A DNA stretch of 64,000 bases from Pseudoalteromonas sp. P1-25 (GCF_001401805.1 NZ_LKDW01000022.1:1-64000); one strand, 5' to 3'; shown: positions 46,560-56,063, counted from the stretch's first letter. Translations and numbers: made by a program. The notes: a model not told the origin generated them from the sequence alone.

Positions 46560-47144
46560 ATGTTAAGGATGACTACCAAAGTAAATATGACATCAACGTT
46601 TGTTGATATCACTAAGCAATTAAAACGCTTTGTGTCGCGTATTGTACAGCCCGATGACGTAGATGACATTGTGCAAGAAACTTTTATTAAAAGCTACGAA
46701 GCTGATTTAAAACAAGATATTCAGTTTAGACGCAGCTACATGCTCAAAACTGCAAAGCACTTAGCACTTAATCATATAGCCAAATGGGACAATAAATTTA
46801 GTGACTCGTTAGAGCACGATGCAGAATTACCTCCGCTGCTAAAATCCTCACAACTTGAGGATGAATACACCTCAAAAGAGCGTTTTTTACTTTTTTGTAG
46901 AGCAACGGATCAATTAAATTCTTCTATCCGTAAATGTTTTATATTTAAAAAAGTGTACGGTATGAGCCAAAAAGAAATTGCCCAGCACATGCAACTAAGT
47001 GAAAGCACCGTAGAAAAACACATAGCCAAAGGGTTGTTACAAACCATGTTATACATGAAAGAACATGAACAAACTTATAACCAATCTGTGGCAAGTAATT
47101 CAGCTCGTAATTCGGCGCTGCCAATTGAGAGGGTGGCTAAATGA
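46560..47144 (+). CDS. ECF sigma factor, FecI type
   Basis: Extracytoplasmic-function sigma factor. Region 2 holds DDVDDIVQETFIKSYE and YMLKTAKHLALNHIAKW. Region 4 HTH reads MSQKEIAQHMQLSESTVEKHIAKGL. It overlaps the FecR gene by four bases and is followed by a TonB receptor, the classic surface-signalling cassette. The start is uncertain: ATGs at 46560, 46569 and 46587 are all possible, none with an ideal ribosome site. I see no clear Fur box upstream. Confidence 0.9.
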   Translation: MLRMTTKVNMTSTFVDITKQLKRFVSRIVQPDDVDDIVQETFIKSYEADLKQDIQFRRSYMLKTAKHLALNHIAKWDNKFSDSLEHDAELPPLLKSSQLEDEYTSKERFLLFCRATDQLNSSIRKCFIFKKVYGMSQKEIAQHMQLSESTVEKHIAKGLLQTMLYMKEHEQTYNQSVASNSARNSALPIERVAK

Positions 47145-48217
47145 GCAACGTTCACCAATTTACCTCAAAAGATTTAATTTTAGAAAAAGCATGTGAATGG
47201 ATAAGCGCCATTGACAGAGGCTTAAATAAAAATGAAAAAGAGCAGTTTAAGCTGTGGATGATGCAAAGCACCGCCCATCAAGACGCTGTATACGAACTGG
47301 CCCAGCTGTGGGATGAACTGGCCGTATTAAACGAACTGAGTAGTTTGTTTCCACATAGAAATACAAAACCGCAGAAAAAGAAGTGGGCGTTTTCTAGTGC
47401 CATTGCCGCAAGCTTATTTGCGGCATTAATGGTGTGCAGTTATTTATTAATTAGTCTTGAAAACGGCTACAACGCAGAGCAGGCCAAAATAAATTACACC
47501 AAAATTTATACAACCAAAGTAGGTGAACAAGCCACGTACGTTTTACCTGATGGCACAATTGTGCAATTAAACACCAATAGTTTACTCGAGGTAGCTTATA
47601 GCAAAGGGCGACGTCAGCTATTACTGAGTAAGGGAGAAGGGCGTTTTAATGTAGCAAAAGATCCAGCTCGACCCTTTAGTGTGATGGCTGGCGATAAAAG
47701 CTTTACGGCACTGGGTACTGTATTTAATGTACAGCGAAATACCTCGTCTGATTTAGAGCTTGTTGTAACCGAAGGCAAAGTGATGATCACAGACCCTAGT
47801 GTTGCAGTTAGTGCCGATGATTTTAAAGACTACCAACTGGCTGATAATAACGCTAAAAAAGTCCGAAATATCAATGCTAATATTGTTATCTCAGGCGAAA
47901 AAGCAATTATTGAACAAAGCATTACCAAGCCTATTACCCAACTTTCTGTGGACGACGTACAACGTGATTTAGCGTGGCAGAACGGTATGTTAATTTTTAA
48001 TGGTGAGCATTTAAGCGATGCCTTAAATGAAGTGAGCCGTTACACCTCTACACGATTTGAGCTGTCGAGCGCTGAGCTTGCCAACATAAAAGTAGCGGGT
48101 GTATTTAAAGCCGGAGATGTTGAGGGATTACTTGAGAGTTTGCAGACTAATTTTGCAATAGAGCATGAGCGTTTAGGTGAGCATATGGTGAGCCTAACAC
48201 AGCAAACTAAATCATAA
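47141..48217 (+). CDS. FecR-family sigma regulator
   Basis: Inner-membrane signal transducer that relays receptor occupancy to the sigma factor. A cytoplasmic N-domain (about residues 1-85) shows ACEWISAIDRGLNKNEKEQFKLWM and the H-QDAVYELAQLW motif. One membrane helix follows (AIAASLFAALMVCSYLLISL), then the periplasmic FecR domain with TKVGEQATYVLPDGTIVQLNTNSLLEVAY and SKGEGRFNVAKDPARPFSVMAGDKSFTALGTVFNV. A C-terminal STN-binding part (LSDALNEVSRYT) closes the protein. It is 8 bases upstream of the receptor. Confidence 0.93.
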   Translation: MSNVHQFTSKDLILEKACEWISAIDRGLNKNEKEQFKLWMMQSTAHQDAVYELAQLWDELAVLNELSSLFPHRNTKPQKKKWAFSSAIAASLFAALMVCSYLLISLENGYNAEQAKINYTKIYTTKVGEQATYVLPDGTIVQLNTNSLLEVAYSKGRRQLLLSKGEGRFNVAKDPARPFSVMAGDKSFTALGTVFNVQRNTSSDLELVVTEGKVMITDPSVAVSADDFKDYQLADNNAKKVRNINANIVISGEKAIIEQSITKPITQLSVDDVQRDLAWQNGMLIFNGEHLSDALNEVSRYTSTRFELSSAELANIKVAGVFKAGDVEGLLESLQTNFAIEHERLGEHMVSLTQQTKS

Positions 48218-48225
48218 GAAATGTT

Positions 48226-51200
48226 ATGCATATCAAAAAAATGTTAGGTGAAGTTGCATTTTTAAATGTTGTTGGTAAAAAAAAGTTTAAAAAAAAGATA
48301 AAAAACTATAGAGGAATTTTGTTTGTCAGCTGTTTATATAAATTGCGCAGTAACCAAACGCATCTACTTAGTGGTTTAAGTGTACTTGCTCCGGCTATTT
48401 TTAGCATGAGTGTGCAAGGGGCAACACAAACTACCCAGAAAATGGTGCAATTTGATATACAAGCGCAGCGAGCAGACAAAGCCTTAATAGAATTTGCTAA
48501 ACAAACAGAGCAAACCGTGGTGTTTTCTTATGAGTTGGCAAAAAAATACCAAGCAAATTCGGTTTATGGTTTTTATACCCAACTAGATGCACTGCAAGCA
48601 TTATTAGTAGGGACTGAGCTCGATGCGGTTGTCGATCAAAATGGTTTACTGAGTATAAAACTCAAACAAATCAATAGGAAAGATAACAACATGATGAAGC
48701 TTTCAGGGGTTAGTGCAGCTGTATTACCAGCATTGCTTGCAGCAAATTCACACGGTGTGAATGCAGCCGAGGACGTTGCACAAGAGAATATAGAAAAAAT
48801 TGCTATTGTAGGTAGCCGTGTCGCAGGGCGCTCAGTAGAAGATTTACCCGTACCCGTTGATATTTTAAGTGCTGAAGCACTTGAAAACACAGGCCAAACC
48901 GAAGTTGGCCGTATGTTGCAATCTATTGCACCTTCATTTAACTTTTCAAGCTCGTCAATTAGTGACGGCACAGATGCCTTACGACCTGCAACACTGCGTG
49001 GCTTAGGGCCTGACCAAACATTAGTGCTAATTAATGGTAAGCGTCGTCATCAGGCAAGTATTATTCATATCAATACCTCAGTAGGACGTGGTACCGCAGG
49101 TACCGATATGAATGCTATTCCGGCCTCTGCTATTAAACGCATAGAAGTATTACGAGATGGCGCCGCAGCGCAATACGGCTCAGATGCAATTGCCGGTGTA
49201 ATTAATATTGTACTCAAAGATGGCAGTGAAGGCGGTAAAGCGGCCGTTAATTACGGCGAATATTCAGAAGGCGACGGCGAAACAGTAAACGTTGATTTTA
49301 ATAAAGGGTTTGCCCTAGGTGATAGCGGCTACTTAAATGCAACGCTTAATTACCGCGACCGCGCGCCTACTAACCGCGCTGGCTTACATGGCTCATGTCA
49401 GTTTTATGGCTGTACAGAGCTGAGTGATGGTACTTTATTGGCTGGCGATCCGCGTGAACTGACCGCCGATAGAGATACCTTCCGTATTGGCGATGCCGAC
49501 TCACAACAATTTGGCTTAACGGTTAATACAGGGTATGAGTTAGGTGATGGCGAGTTGTATGGTTTTATTACGTATTCAACGCGCGATAACGAATCAGCGG
49601 CGTTTTTCCGCCACAATGCTAATGCAGGCGGTAACCCGGTATTACAAGATAACGATGCCACCATCCCGTTAGGCTTTTTACCTAAAATAAATACCACCAT
49701 TGACGATATTTCTTATAACTTTGGTTACAAAACCGATTTTGATAACGACGCAAGCTTAGATGTATCGTACACCTACGGTGAAAACAGCATTGATTACACA
49801 ACCAGTGACACAATTAATGCCTCGTACGCTAACTTTTTACGTTACGAGCAAGGTTTAAGTGCCGCTGATATACGCAATACTATTCCGCGAGAAGCTTATG
49901 CTTATGGTATGGAGCTATCACTGCAAACCATTAATATAGATTTTACACAAAACTTTGATGACTATTCACTGGCAATGGGTGCAGAAATTCGTACTGATGA
50001 ATACCGCATTTTAGAGGGCAACGAATATGCGTACCGTGATTACGACACCCTTGATGGGGTAAGTATTTATAGTGGTTTAAGTGGCGGAGTGGGCTCAGAA
50101 GATGCCTCTGGTGGCACGCAAGGTTTTGGTGGTTCTTCACCGGCGTCATCGGTTGATGAGTCGCGCGATGTAATTTCGTTTTACCTTGATGCAGAAACTT
50201 ACCTAATTGAAGATGTTATTTTATCAGGCGCACTGCGTTACGATAATTACAAAGGCTTTGGCGATACGGTAAACTTTAAGCTTGCGGGTAACTGGGCAAT
50301 TACTGATGATGTGTCATTGCGTGGTGCATTAAGTTCAGGCTTTAGAGCACCGTCAATGCAGCAATTGTACTTTAACAACATTAGTACACAGTTCGTTGTA
50401 GCGGAAGACGGCTCATTAGTTGCTGAGGAAGTAGGTACATTCAGAAACGACTCAACCCTTGCGCAAAGTTTAGGTATTCCAAAGCTTAAAGAAGAAAAAT
50501 CGCAAAACCGCAGTTTAGGTATTGTCTACAATGTAACAGATAACATTAATGTTACTGTAGATTACTACTCAATTGATATTGACGACCGCATAGTAATTAG
50601 TAACCGTTTAGGCAAAGGGCTTTCTTCAAGCCTAGATGCGGCATTAATCAGCTCAGGCGCAGGTGCAGGGCAGTTTTTCTTAAATGGTGCCGATACCGAA
50701 ACTTCGGGTATTGATTTTGTAGCGACTTGGAATACTGAGGGCTTAGGCGGCACGCTTGATTTTACTTTAGCGGCTAACTTTACAGAAACTGAGGTTGTAT
50801 CGTTATTTACGCCATCGGGTTCAGGGCTAGAAACCGTACCTGTGGAAGATGTATTCTCTGATCAAGAAATTTCAATTATTGAAGAGTGGCAACCAGAAGA
50901 TCGCATTAATTTAAGTGCGCTTTATCAGCGTGGTGACTGGACTGTAAACCTTTCACTTAACCGCTTTGGTGAATACACAGTAGAAGATGGCGGCCGCCAA
51001 ACTTACGGAGCAGAAATTTTAACTGACGTTAAAGTTAACTATTTTGTGACCGAAGATTTATCTGTCAATATTGGTGCAAACAACTTATTTGACGTATACC
51101 CAGATAAAAACACCATTGGTAACTCACGTTCTGGCACAATTGTAGACGCTAACGGTAATACAATTGTAAGCAGCGATGGTGTATTTGAATACTCTCGCCG

Positions 51201-51261
51201 CTCTGCACCATTTGGTTTTAACGGTGCATACTACTACGTAGGTGCAGAATACCGCTTTTAA
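48226..51261 (+). CDS. TonB-dependent receptor with STN signalling domain and an internal second signal peptide
   Basis: FecA-type transducer of 1011 residues. The N-terminus is unusually basic before a hydrophobic export segment (SGLSVLAPAIFSMSVQGA, about residues 49-66); a TTG at 48319 is an alternative start. The STN domain (VQFDIQAQRADKALIEFAKQTEQTVVFSYELA to LSIKLKQI) ends near residue 150. Directly after it lies a second signal-peptide-like stretch, MMKLSGVSAAVLPALL to VNAAED (residues 156-187), with its own AGGAAAG ribosome site. The plug (TLRGLGPDQTLVLINGKRRHQ) and barrel follow, ending YYVGAEYRF. Third gene of the FecI-FecR-receptor operon. Ligand unknown. Confidence 0.92.
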   Translation: MHIKKMLGEVAFLNVVGKKKFKKKIKNYRGILFVSCLYKLRSNQTHLLSGLSVLAPAIFSMSVQGATQTTQKMVQFDIQAQRADKALIEFAKQTEQTVVFSYELAKKYQANSVYGFYTQLDALQALLVGTELDAVVDQNGLLSIKLKQINRKDNNMMKLSGVSAAVLPALLAANSHGVNAAEDVAQENIEKIAIVGSRVAGRSVEDLPVPVDILSAEALENTGQTEVGRMLQSIAPSFNFSSSSISDGTDALRPATLRGLGPDQTLVLINGKRRHQASIIHINTSVGRGTAGTDMNAIPASAIKRIEVLRDGAAAQYGSDAIAGVINIVLKDGSEGGKAAVNYGEYSEGDGETVNVDFNKGFALGDSGYLNATLNYRDRAPTNRAGLHGSCQFYGCTELSDGTLLAGDPRELTADRDTFRIGDADSQQFGLTVNTGYELGDGELYGFITYSTRDNESAAFFRHNANAGGNPVLQDNDATIPLGFLPKINTTIDDISYNFGYKTDFDNDASLDVSYTYGENSIDYTTSDTINASYANFLRYEQGLSAADIRNTIPREAYAYGMELSLQTINIDFTQNFDDYSLAMGAEIRTDEYRILEGNEYAYRDYDTLDGVSIYSGLSGGVGSEDASGGTQGFGGSSPASSVDESRDVISFYLDAETYLIEDVILSGALRYDNYKGFGDTVNFKLAGNWAITDDVSLRGALSSGFRAPSMQQLYFNNISTQFVVAEDGSLVAEEVGTFRNDSTLAQSLGIPKLKEEKSQNRSLGIVYNVTDNINVTVDYYSIDIDDRIVISNRLGKGLSSSLDAALISSGAGAGQFFLNGADTETSGIDFVATWNTEGLGGTLDFTLAANFTETEVVSLFTPSGSGLETVPVEDVFSDQEISIIEEWQPEDRINLSALYQRGDWTVNLSLNRFGEYTVEDGGRQTYGAEILTDVKVNYFVTEDLSVNIGANNLFDVYPDKNTIGNSRSGTIVDANGNTIVSSDGVFEYSRRSAPFGFNGAYYYVGAEYRF
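48676..48693 (+). promoter_or_regulatory. Internal ribosome binding site and in-frame start inside the receptor gene
   Basis: AGGAAAGA at 48676-48683 lies seven bases before an in-frame ATG ATG at 48691. The codons that follow encode a complete signal peptide. Translation from here would give an 856-residue receptor without STN domain. Confidence 0.5.
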
Positions 51262-51292
51262 TAAATAACACTCCCTTATGTTATTTAAGTTC

Positions 51293-51317
51293 AAAGGGCC
51301 GTGAGGCCCTTTTTTTG
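51293..51317 (+). terminator. Terminator of FecI-FecR-receptor operon
   Basis: AAAGGGCC / GGCCCTTT stem with a GTGA loop followed by T7, about 30 bases after the receptor stop. Confidence 0.9.
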
Positions 51318-51343
51318 GTCTACCATCAATGTATATAACTACG

Positions 51344-51733
51344 TTATTCAGATATTAAGCTAATAGTGTACTCTTCATACTCTTTAATATTATCCATTAC
51401 TCTCATTAATGTATTATGTTTACTGTTTTCGTGAGCCTTAATAAGTACAGCGCTTACTTTGTATTTAGCAGCAAACATAGCAAGATTGTTGGTAATTTGT
51501 TCTAAATCGATTAACCTGCCAGAAAAATACACCCCATTGTGTTCATCAATACTAAAAGTGGCACTTTTAGTTTGTTTATTGATGGTGGGTTTATCAAGTG
51601 GTCGTTGTATTTCAATGGCTATAGGTTTAATAAATGATGTAGTTACAATAAAAAATATCAATAAAATGAATACGATATCTAACATTGGTGTCATATCTAC
51701 ATCTGCATTATTTTGAGATGTTTTATTTTTCAT
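51344..51733 (-). CDS. exbD: Biopolymer transporter ExbD
   Basis: A 129-residue energy-transducing subunit. The VDMTPMLDIVFILLIFFIVTTSFIKP segment holds the conserved membrane Asp of ExbD/TolR, followed by a periplasmic domain. The ATG at 51733 has AAGG upstream and is preferred to earlier starts in the frame. No exbB or tonB lies beside it in the window. It is convergent with the receptor operon, so its link to that receptor is only positional. Confidence 0.87.
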   Translation of the reverse strand: MKNKTSQNNADVDMTPMLDIVFILLIFFIVTTSFIKPIAIEIQRPLDKPTINKQTKSATFSIDEHNGVYFSGRLIDLEQITNNLAMFAAKYKVSAVLIKAHENSKHNTLMRVMDNIKEYEEYTISLISE

Positions 51734-51983
51734 ATTGGACCTTATGTTAATTAAATGCTGCGGCGCCACAGCAAGGAATTAGGTACCTATTACTAAAACT
51801 AGCACAGTAAATATAGTGTGTGGTTAAATAAACATTCTATTAAAGTTAATTATTTGTATTGTTAATGTGTTTTTTAGGGGGGAATGGGCTAATAGTTGCT
51901 TCAACATGATCAGAATAAGTAGAAGCCGAGTAAGGGGTCGAGTTTTGCTCACTACATGACTTATATTTGAATCGGAAATAAAA

Positions 51984-52005
51984 AACCCAGCTAAAAAGCT
52001 GGGTT
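51984..52005 (-). terminator. Terminator of the DUF2383 gene
   Basis: AACCCAGCT / AGCTGGGTT with a short A-rich loop; followed by T6 on the minus strand, about 20 bases after the stop. The gap 51734-51983 shows nothing else recognisable. Confidence 0.85.
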
Positions 52006-52024
52006 GTAGTTTAAGCTGTTACTT

Positions 52025-52468
52025 TTAATGCTTTTGCATGCGGCTCATTTCTGTATGGCAACTTTGCATGGTTAATAACGTTTTAGCTAATGCAGCTTCA
52101 CAATCAGCGGGCTGTGGTTTGTCCATAGCTGCTTTAATTTCTTCAAGAGTTTTATCTTCTACTTCTTCAAGCTCTTTAACGTATGTTTTATCGTTATCAG
52201 AGCTGAAAGTAGTGAGCAGGGCGGTGTATGCTCTGCGCGCTTCTACAGCAAAAGAAGAGCCGTCTTCACGCTCGCCTTTTTCGTTAACTGCATAAGGTTG
52301 TAAGCGCTCAACACTTACTTTTCGTGCGTCAATCATGCGTTGAAATAATGCGCCAATGGCTGGGTCTTCAACTTTCTCTTGCGCTTTTTGATAAAAATCA
52401 ATGCCACTGTTCATTACTTGGATGATGTCAGTAATATGAGTTGCTTCGGTTCCTTGATGGGTATTCAT
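52025..52468 (-). CDS. DUF2383 (PA2169-type) four-helix bundle protein
   Basis: A 147-residue helical protein resembling ferritin-like bundles. HITDIIQVMNSGIDFYQKAQEKVEDPAIGALFQRMIDAR is the family start, and later helices carry EVEDKTLEEIKAAMDKP and QSCHTEMSRM. PA2169-like proteins are of unknown function. A good GAGAGG site precedes the ATG. Single gene with its own terminator. Confidence 0.85.
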   Translation of the reverse strand: MNTHQGTEATHITDIIQVMNSGIDFYQKAQEKVEDPAIGALFQRMIDARKVSVERLQPYAVNEKGEREDGSSFAVEARRAYTALLTTFSSDNDKTYVKELEEVEDKTLEEIKAAMDKPQPADCEAALAKTLLTMQSCHTEMSRMQKH

Positions 52469-52585
52469 AATGACCTCTCTTTACATGAATTTAAATGTCA
52501 TAGTAAATAGAGCAAAGGGCATTCCAAGTTTTGATTTGTTCTTAAGCGTTTGAAATTTAAGTGTATTATATATTATTAATAGCAG

Positions 52586-52615
52586 GCGAGGTTATTTAAA
52601 TTAATATAACCTCGC
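52586..52615 (-). terminator. Hairpin after LysR gene
   Basis: Perfect 10-base stem GCGAGGTTAT / ATAACCTCGC with an AT-only loop, 27 bases after the LysR stop. No proper T-run follows on the minus strand, so it may instead protect the 3' end. Confidence 0.45.
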
Positions 52616-52642
52616 AAATTTTACATGGCTTTTGTAATAAGG

Positions 52643-53581
52643 TTATTTAAGTTCATCTGCCACTTCGGCTACTTTTTGGCGCAACCAAATATGACTTGCG
52701 TCGCGATGTAGTAAAGGGCTCCAAATCATATCAAGCTCAAAAGGCGGTATAGGAAATGGCGGCTCTAAAATTTTAAGGCCTGCATCATCTAAGTAAATAT
52801 TGGCAGCTTTTGAAGGTAAGGTTGCTACTAAGTTTTGCTCTTTGGCTAAATGAATGGCTACGTGGTAATTACGGGTAAACGTGGCAATATTTCGGTGTTT
52901 ACCAAAATGAGCAAGTGCTTCATCAACCCAACCTAGCTTTTGTACATCTTTAGGGTCCATTCCTACACCTACCCCAAAGCCGGTTTTACTTACCCAGATA
53001 TGACGCGCTTTTAAATAGCTATCTAGGCTGAAATTTTCGATAATTGGGTTGTCGGCTTTTACTAAGCAGCAAAAGCTGTCTTTCCAAATACGTTTATGAT
53101 GAAAAGATTGCGGTAAGTTTTCAAAGCGGTTAATGGCCATATCCACTTTACCATTTTCAACATCATGAAATGTTACATCACTCGGTGTGAGAATATCTAA
53201 GGTTGTATCGGGTGCTTCTTCATGAAGTTTACTTAAAAGCTTTGGCGCTAAGGTGCTGGCCGCGTAGTCACTGGCCATTATTCTAAATACACGTTTACTT
53301 TGGCTGGCTTCAAATTCACGATTCGGTGCAAGGGTTTCCTCTAGAGTCATTAATATACCACGAATAACAGGTTGCAGCTCTATAGCGCGCTCTGTAGGAA
53401 CCATACCTTCACTGGTGCGCACCAAAATAGGATCGTTAAACAAATTGCGTAAGCGCTTAAGGCCGTTACTCATGGCCGGTTGAGTAATACTTAACTGGTT
53501 AGCGGCGCGGGTTACATTGCACTCGCGCAATAGAGTATCAAGGTAAACCAGCAAATTTAAATCTATTTTACTTATGTTCAT
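52643..53581 (-). CDS. LysR-family transcriptional regulator (LeuO/NodD-like)
   Basis: A 312-residue regulator. The N-terminal HTH is LNLLVYLDTLLRECNVTRAANQLSITQPAMSNGLKRLRNLFNDPILVRTSEGMVPT, the pattern of the LeuO/NodD/YidZ branch. The effector domain contains RIMASDYAASTLAPKLL and ends in IWLRQKVAEVADELK. It has a good AAAGGA site and lies 17 bases after aceK, so the two are probably cotranscribed. Target and ligand unknown. Confidence 0.9.
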   Translation of the reverse strand: MNISKIDLNLLVYLDTLLRECNVTRAANQLSITQPAMSNGLKRLRNLFNDPILVRTSEGMVPTERAIELQPVIRGILMTLEETLAPNREFEASQSKRVFRIMASDYAASTLAPKLLSKLHEEAPDTTLDILTPSDVTFHDVENGKVDMAINRFENLPQSFHHKRIWKDSFCCLVKADNPIIENFSLDSYLKARHIWVSKTGFGVGVGMDPKDVQKLGWVDEALAHFGKHRNIATFTRNYHVAIHLAKEQNLVATLPSKAANIYLDDAGLKILEPPFPIPPFELDMIWSPLLHRDASHIWLRQKVAEVADELK

Positions 53582-53598
53582 TGTGTGTCCTTTAACGC

Positions 53599-55317
53599 TT
53601 ACCAGTGATGAATAAAGCGTTGTGCTGTCGGGTATGGGTATATGTGACTAACATAGCCCTTTTTGATATTTTGTTGAGCTTGCTTCCAAAAGCCAACATC
53701 AACAAGCTCAGGGTGTGTACTGAGCAAAAACTGTTTGTACTTTGGGTTTGGCATTACAAAGGTACAAAGTTGCTCAGGAAAAACATCCTGTGGCGCAACT
53801 GAGTAGCTTTGTTCATCGGTTAAGTAATCATCATAGCTTTTGGCCTTAGGTAAGGCTCTAAAGTTCATATCAGTTAAGTACTGAACCTCATCATAATCGT
53901 AAAAAATAATTCGGCTGTGTTTGCTTACGCCAAAATTTTTAAGCAGCATATCGCCTGGGAATATATTTACCGCAATCATTTCTTTAAGTGCTTGGCCGTA
54001 TTCTTCTATTGCATCGGCAGCACTTTCTTCGCTGGCATTTTCTAAAAATAAATTGAGCGGTGTCATACGCCTTTCAATGTATAAGTGCTTTATAATAAGC
54101 CACGGCCCTTCAATAATCATAGATGAGCCAATGGTTTTATGCAGCTGCGCTAGTAATTTACTATCAAAGCGAGCCAAAGGAAATACGACGTTAGAGTACT
54201 CTATGGTGTCAGCCATGCGGCCAACCCGATCGTGACTTTTTACCAATTGATAGCGTTTAAGTACGGTATCGCGGCCAAACGGTTTGCTTTCACCAAACTT
54301 GTCTTTAATAACTTTAAAGACGTAACCAAATGAGGGCAGCGTAAATACCATCATCACCATGCCCGGGGTGCCTGGCGCTATTATAAAGTTATCGTTTGAG
54401 TGAGATAAGTGATGTAAAAACTCACGGTAAAACTCAGTCTTGCCTTGTTTATGAAACCCGATGGCATTGTAGAGCTCAGCGAGCGTTTTATTAGGCATAA
54501 GTTGATTTAAAAATCGCACCATAGCCGAAGGCGCATGGGTTTCTACCATAAAATAGGCACGTGCAAAGCCAAAAATAACCCGCATTTGCGATGATTTGGT
54601 TAACAGTGCATCGAGATATAAGCCTTTATCTTCATGATGAAGTACCGCAATAATAAAAGGCTGTACACCACTTTGAGAGACCACTCTGCCCACAATATAG
54701 GCTGCTTTATTACGATAAAAAGGTGCGTGCAAAATATCAAAACGCATTTGCCAAGGTTGGTGGTGTGTGTCGGGCGCTTGTTTATAAAATGCTTTTACGA
54801 GCAAACGTATATCACGCTCTAAATTTACAAATGGGGCTTTAAAATCAAAATGGTCAATAATGCGCTTTATAGTGGGTTTTAAACCATCAACCACAGGAAA
54901 GTAGCTTCGGTATTCTGCCTCAACAGGAATAGCAGGCGCATCTTTTAATGTGGCTTGTACAAATATAAAGTCGTTATGAAAATAGCGCCTGTGGTACAAA
55001 CGGCAAAATACTGAGTTATAAAACGTTTCGGCAAGTTCAGCTTGAGGATGGAAGCATAAAAAACGTTGGTACAGTTTTTTTACTTCTAGCCAAAGCTGTT
55101 CATCTAAGTGCTCAGTTAAGTGTGCCTGTTTTAATGCTTTTGTTGTTTCATTTACTCTGTCATCGTAATAACTAATGCGCAGTTTACTTATGTCATTAAT
55201 ATGCTGCCAATCACGTTTAGCGAAGGCGAGCGGAGCTTGAGCGGTAGTTTTTTGAAACAGCTGATAATGCTTTTTAAAGCCCGTTAAAATTAATTCTGCT
55301 ATGTGGCGTGGCTGCAT
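53599..55317 (-). CDS. aceK: Isocitrate dehydrogenase kinase/phosphatase
   Basis: Bifunctional enzyme that switches isocitrate dehydrogenase off and on, diverting carbon to the glyoxylate shunt. AceK features: the N-terminal regulatory domain (RHIAELILTGFKKHYQLF, RDWQHINDISKLRISYYDDRV), RRYFHNDFIFVQ, and the kinase part with APGTPGMVMMVFTLPSFGYVFKVIKD (ATP region). EEYGQALKEMIAVNIFPGDMLLKNFGV and IIFYDYDEVQYLTDMNFR hold the catalytic and metal Asp residues. The ATG at 55317 follows AAGGAG. No aceA or aceB adjoins it, unlike E. coli aceBAK. Confidence 0.96.
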   Translation of the reverse strand: MQPRHIAELILTGFKKHYQLFQKTTAQAPLAFAKRDWQHINDISKLRISYYDDRVNETTKALKQAHLTEHLDEQLWLEVKKLYQRFLCFHPQAELAETFYNSVFCRLYHRRYFHNDFIFVQATLKDAPAIPVEAEYRSYFPVVDGLKPTIKRIIDHFDFKAPFVNLERDIRLLVKAFYKQAPDTHHQPWQMRFDILHAPFYRNKAAYIVGRVVSQSGVQPFIIAVLHHEDKGLYLDALLTKSSQMRVIFGFARAYFMVETHAPSAMVRFLNQLMPNKTLAELYNAIGFHKQGKTEFYREFLHHLSHSNDNFIIAPGTPGMVMMVFTLPSFGYVFKVIKDKFGESKPFGRDTVLKRYQLVKSHDRVGRMADTIEYSNVVFPLARFDSKLLAQLHKTIGSSMIIEGPWLIIKHLYIERRMTPLNLFLENASEESAADAIEEYGQALKEMIAVNIFPGDMLLKNFGVSKHSRIIFYDYDEVQYLTDMNFRALPKAKSYDDYLTDEQSYSVAPQDVFPEQLCTFVMPNPKYKQFLLSTHPELVDVGFWKQAQQNIKKGYVSHIYPYPTAQRFIHHW

Positions 55318-55502
55318 AAACACTCCTTAAAAAAGTGCATATAACGTTTTTAGTGTTAGTGGTGCTGATACGTTATACACGTTAGAGCTTTAACTCTATA
55401 GTTGTTAAGGGTATGTTATTTTAAGTTTAAAACCAAGATAAATATTCTCGGTTTTTATACTTTGCGCTTAAAGCATAATTGAGTGTGATGGTAAAAGCTA
55501 TG

Positions 55503-55982
55503 CTATTGGAAGGAGGCTATTTTTTTCTCTAACTTTTTAATACGTTTTTCAATTTCGGTTGTTTGCTTTTTATGCTCTTTATTTATTATTTTTAACTGCT
55601 TGGTTATATCTTTGCTAATTAACTTTTTATCCTCGTCATCTAAAATTCGATTAAGCCGCTGTTGCTGATTGTACTCAGCGCGGTCTTTCTTACGTTTTAT
55701 AATTGCTAACTTATTATTATTGCTTCTCAATTCTGCTTGCAGATCAAGCACAATACGTTCGCGCTCTAATGCGTTTAGCTCTTTTGTGTAATCTTGCGCC
55801 GGTGCAGTATTAATTCCTGATACAGTATTAATTGTGTAGGCGGTAGCGTTATCTTTACAAGGGAATTGCGAAAAGATAGTGCCGTTTTCTGTCACGCATT
55901 TATAGTAGGTTGTGGCATTTTGCGCATGCAGAAAAAGTGGGCATACCATTACTGCGCATAAAAAAAGTGTGTGCTTTTGCAT
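55503..55982 (-). CDS. Exported DUF4124-like protein with coiled-coil tail
   Basis: About 159 residues. Signal peptide ending in FLHAQ, then YYKCVTENGTIFSQFPCKDNA, which fits the short DUF4124 domain with its paired cysteines. The rest is a long, highly charged coiled coil (ERERIVLDLQAELRSNNNKLAIIKRKKDRAEYNQQ, EIEKRIKKLEKKI). The ATG at 55982 has AGGG at normal spacing; another ATG nine bases earlier abuts that site. The 185 bases between it and aceK show nothing recognisable. Function unknown. Confidence 0.75.
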   Translation of the reverse strand: MQKHTLFLCAVMVCPLFLHAQNATTYYKCVTENGTIFSQFPCKDNATAYTINTVSGINTAPAQDYTKELNALERERIVLDLQAELRSNNNKLAIIKRKKDRAEYNQQQRLNRILDDEDKKLISKDITKQLKIINKEHKKQTTEIEKRIKKLEKKIASFQ

Positions 55983-56063
55983 TAAGTTCATCCCTGGCGT
56001 TTACTATGATTTAGTAAATATAACCTAGCTTGGTGTTATAGCAAGCTAGGTTAAGGGATAGGG

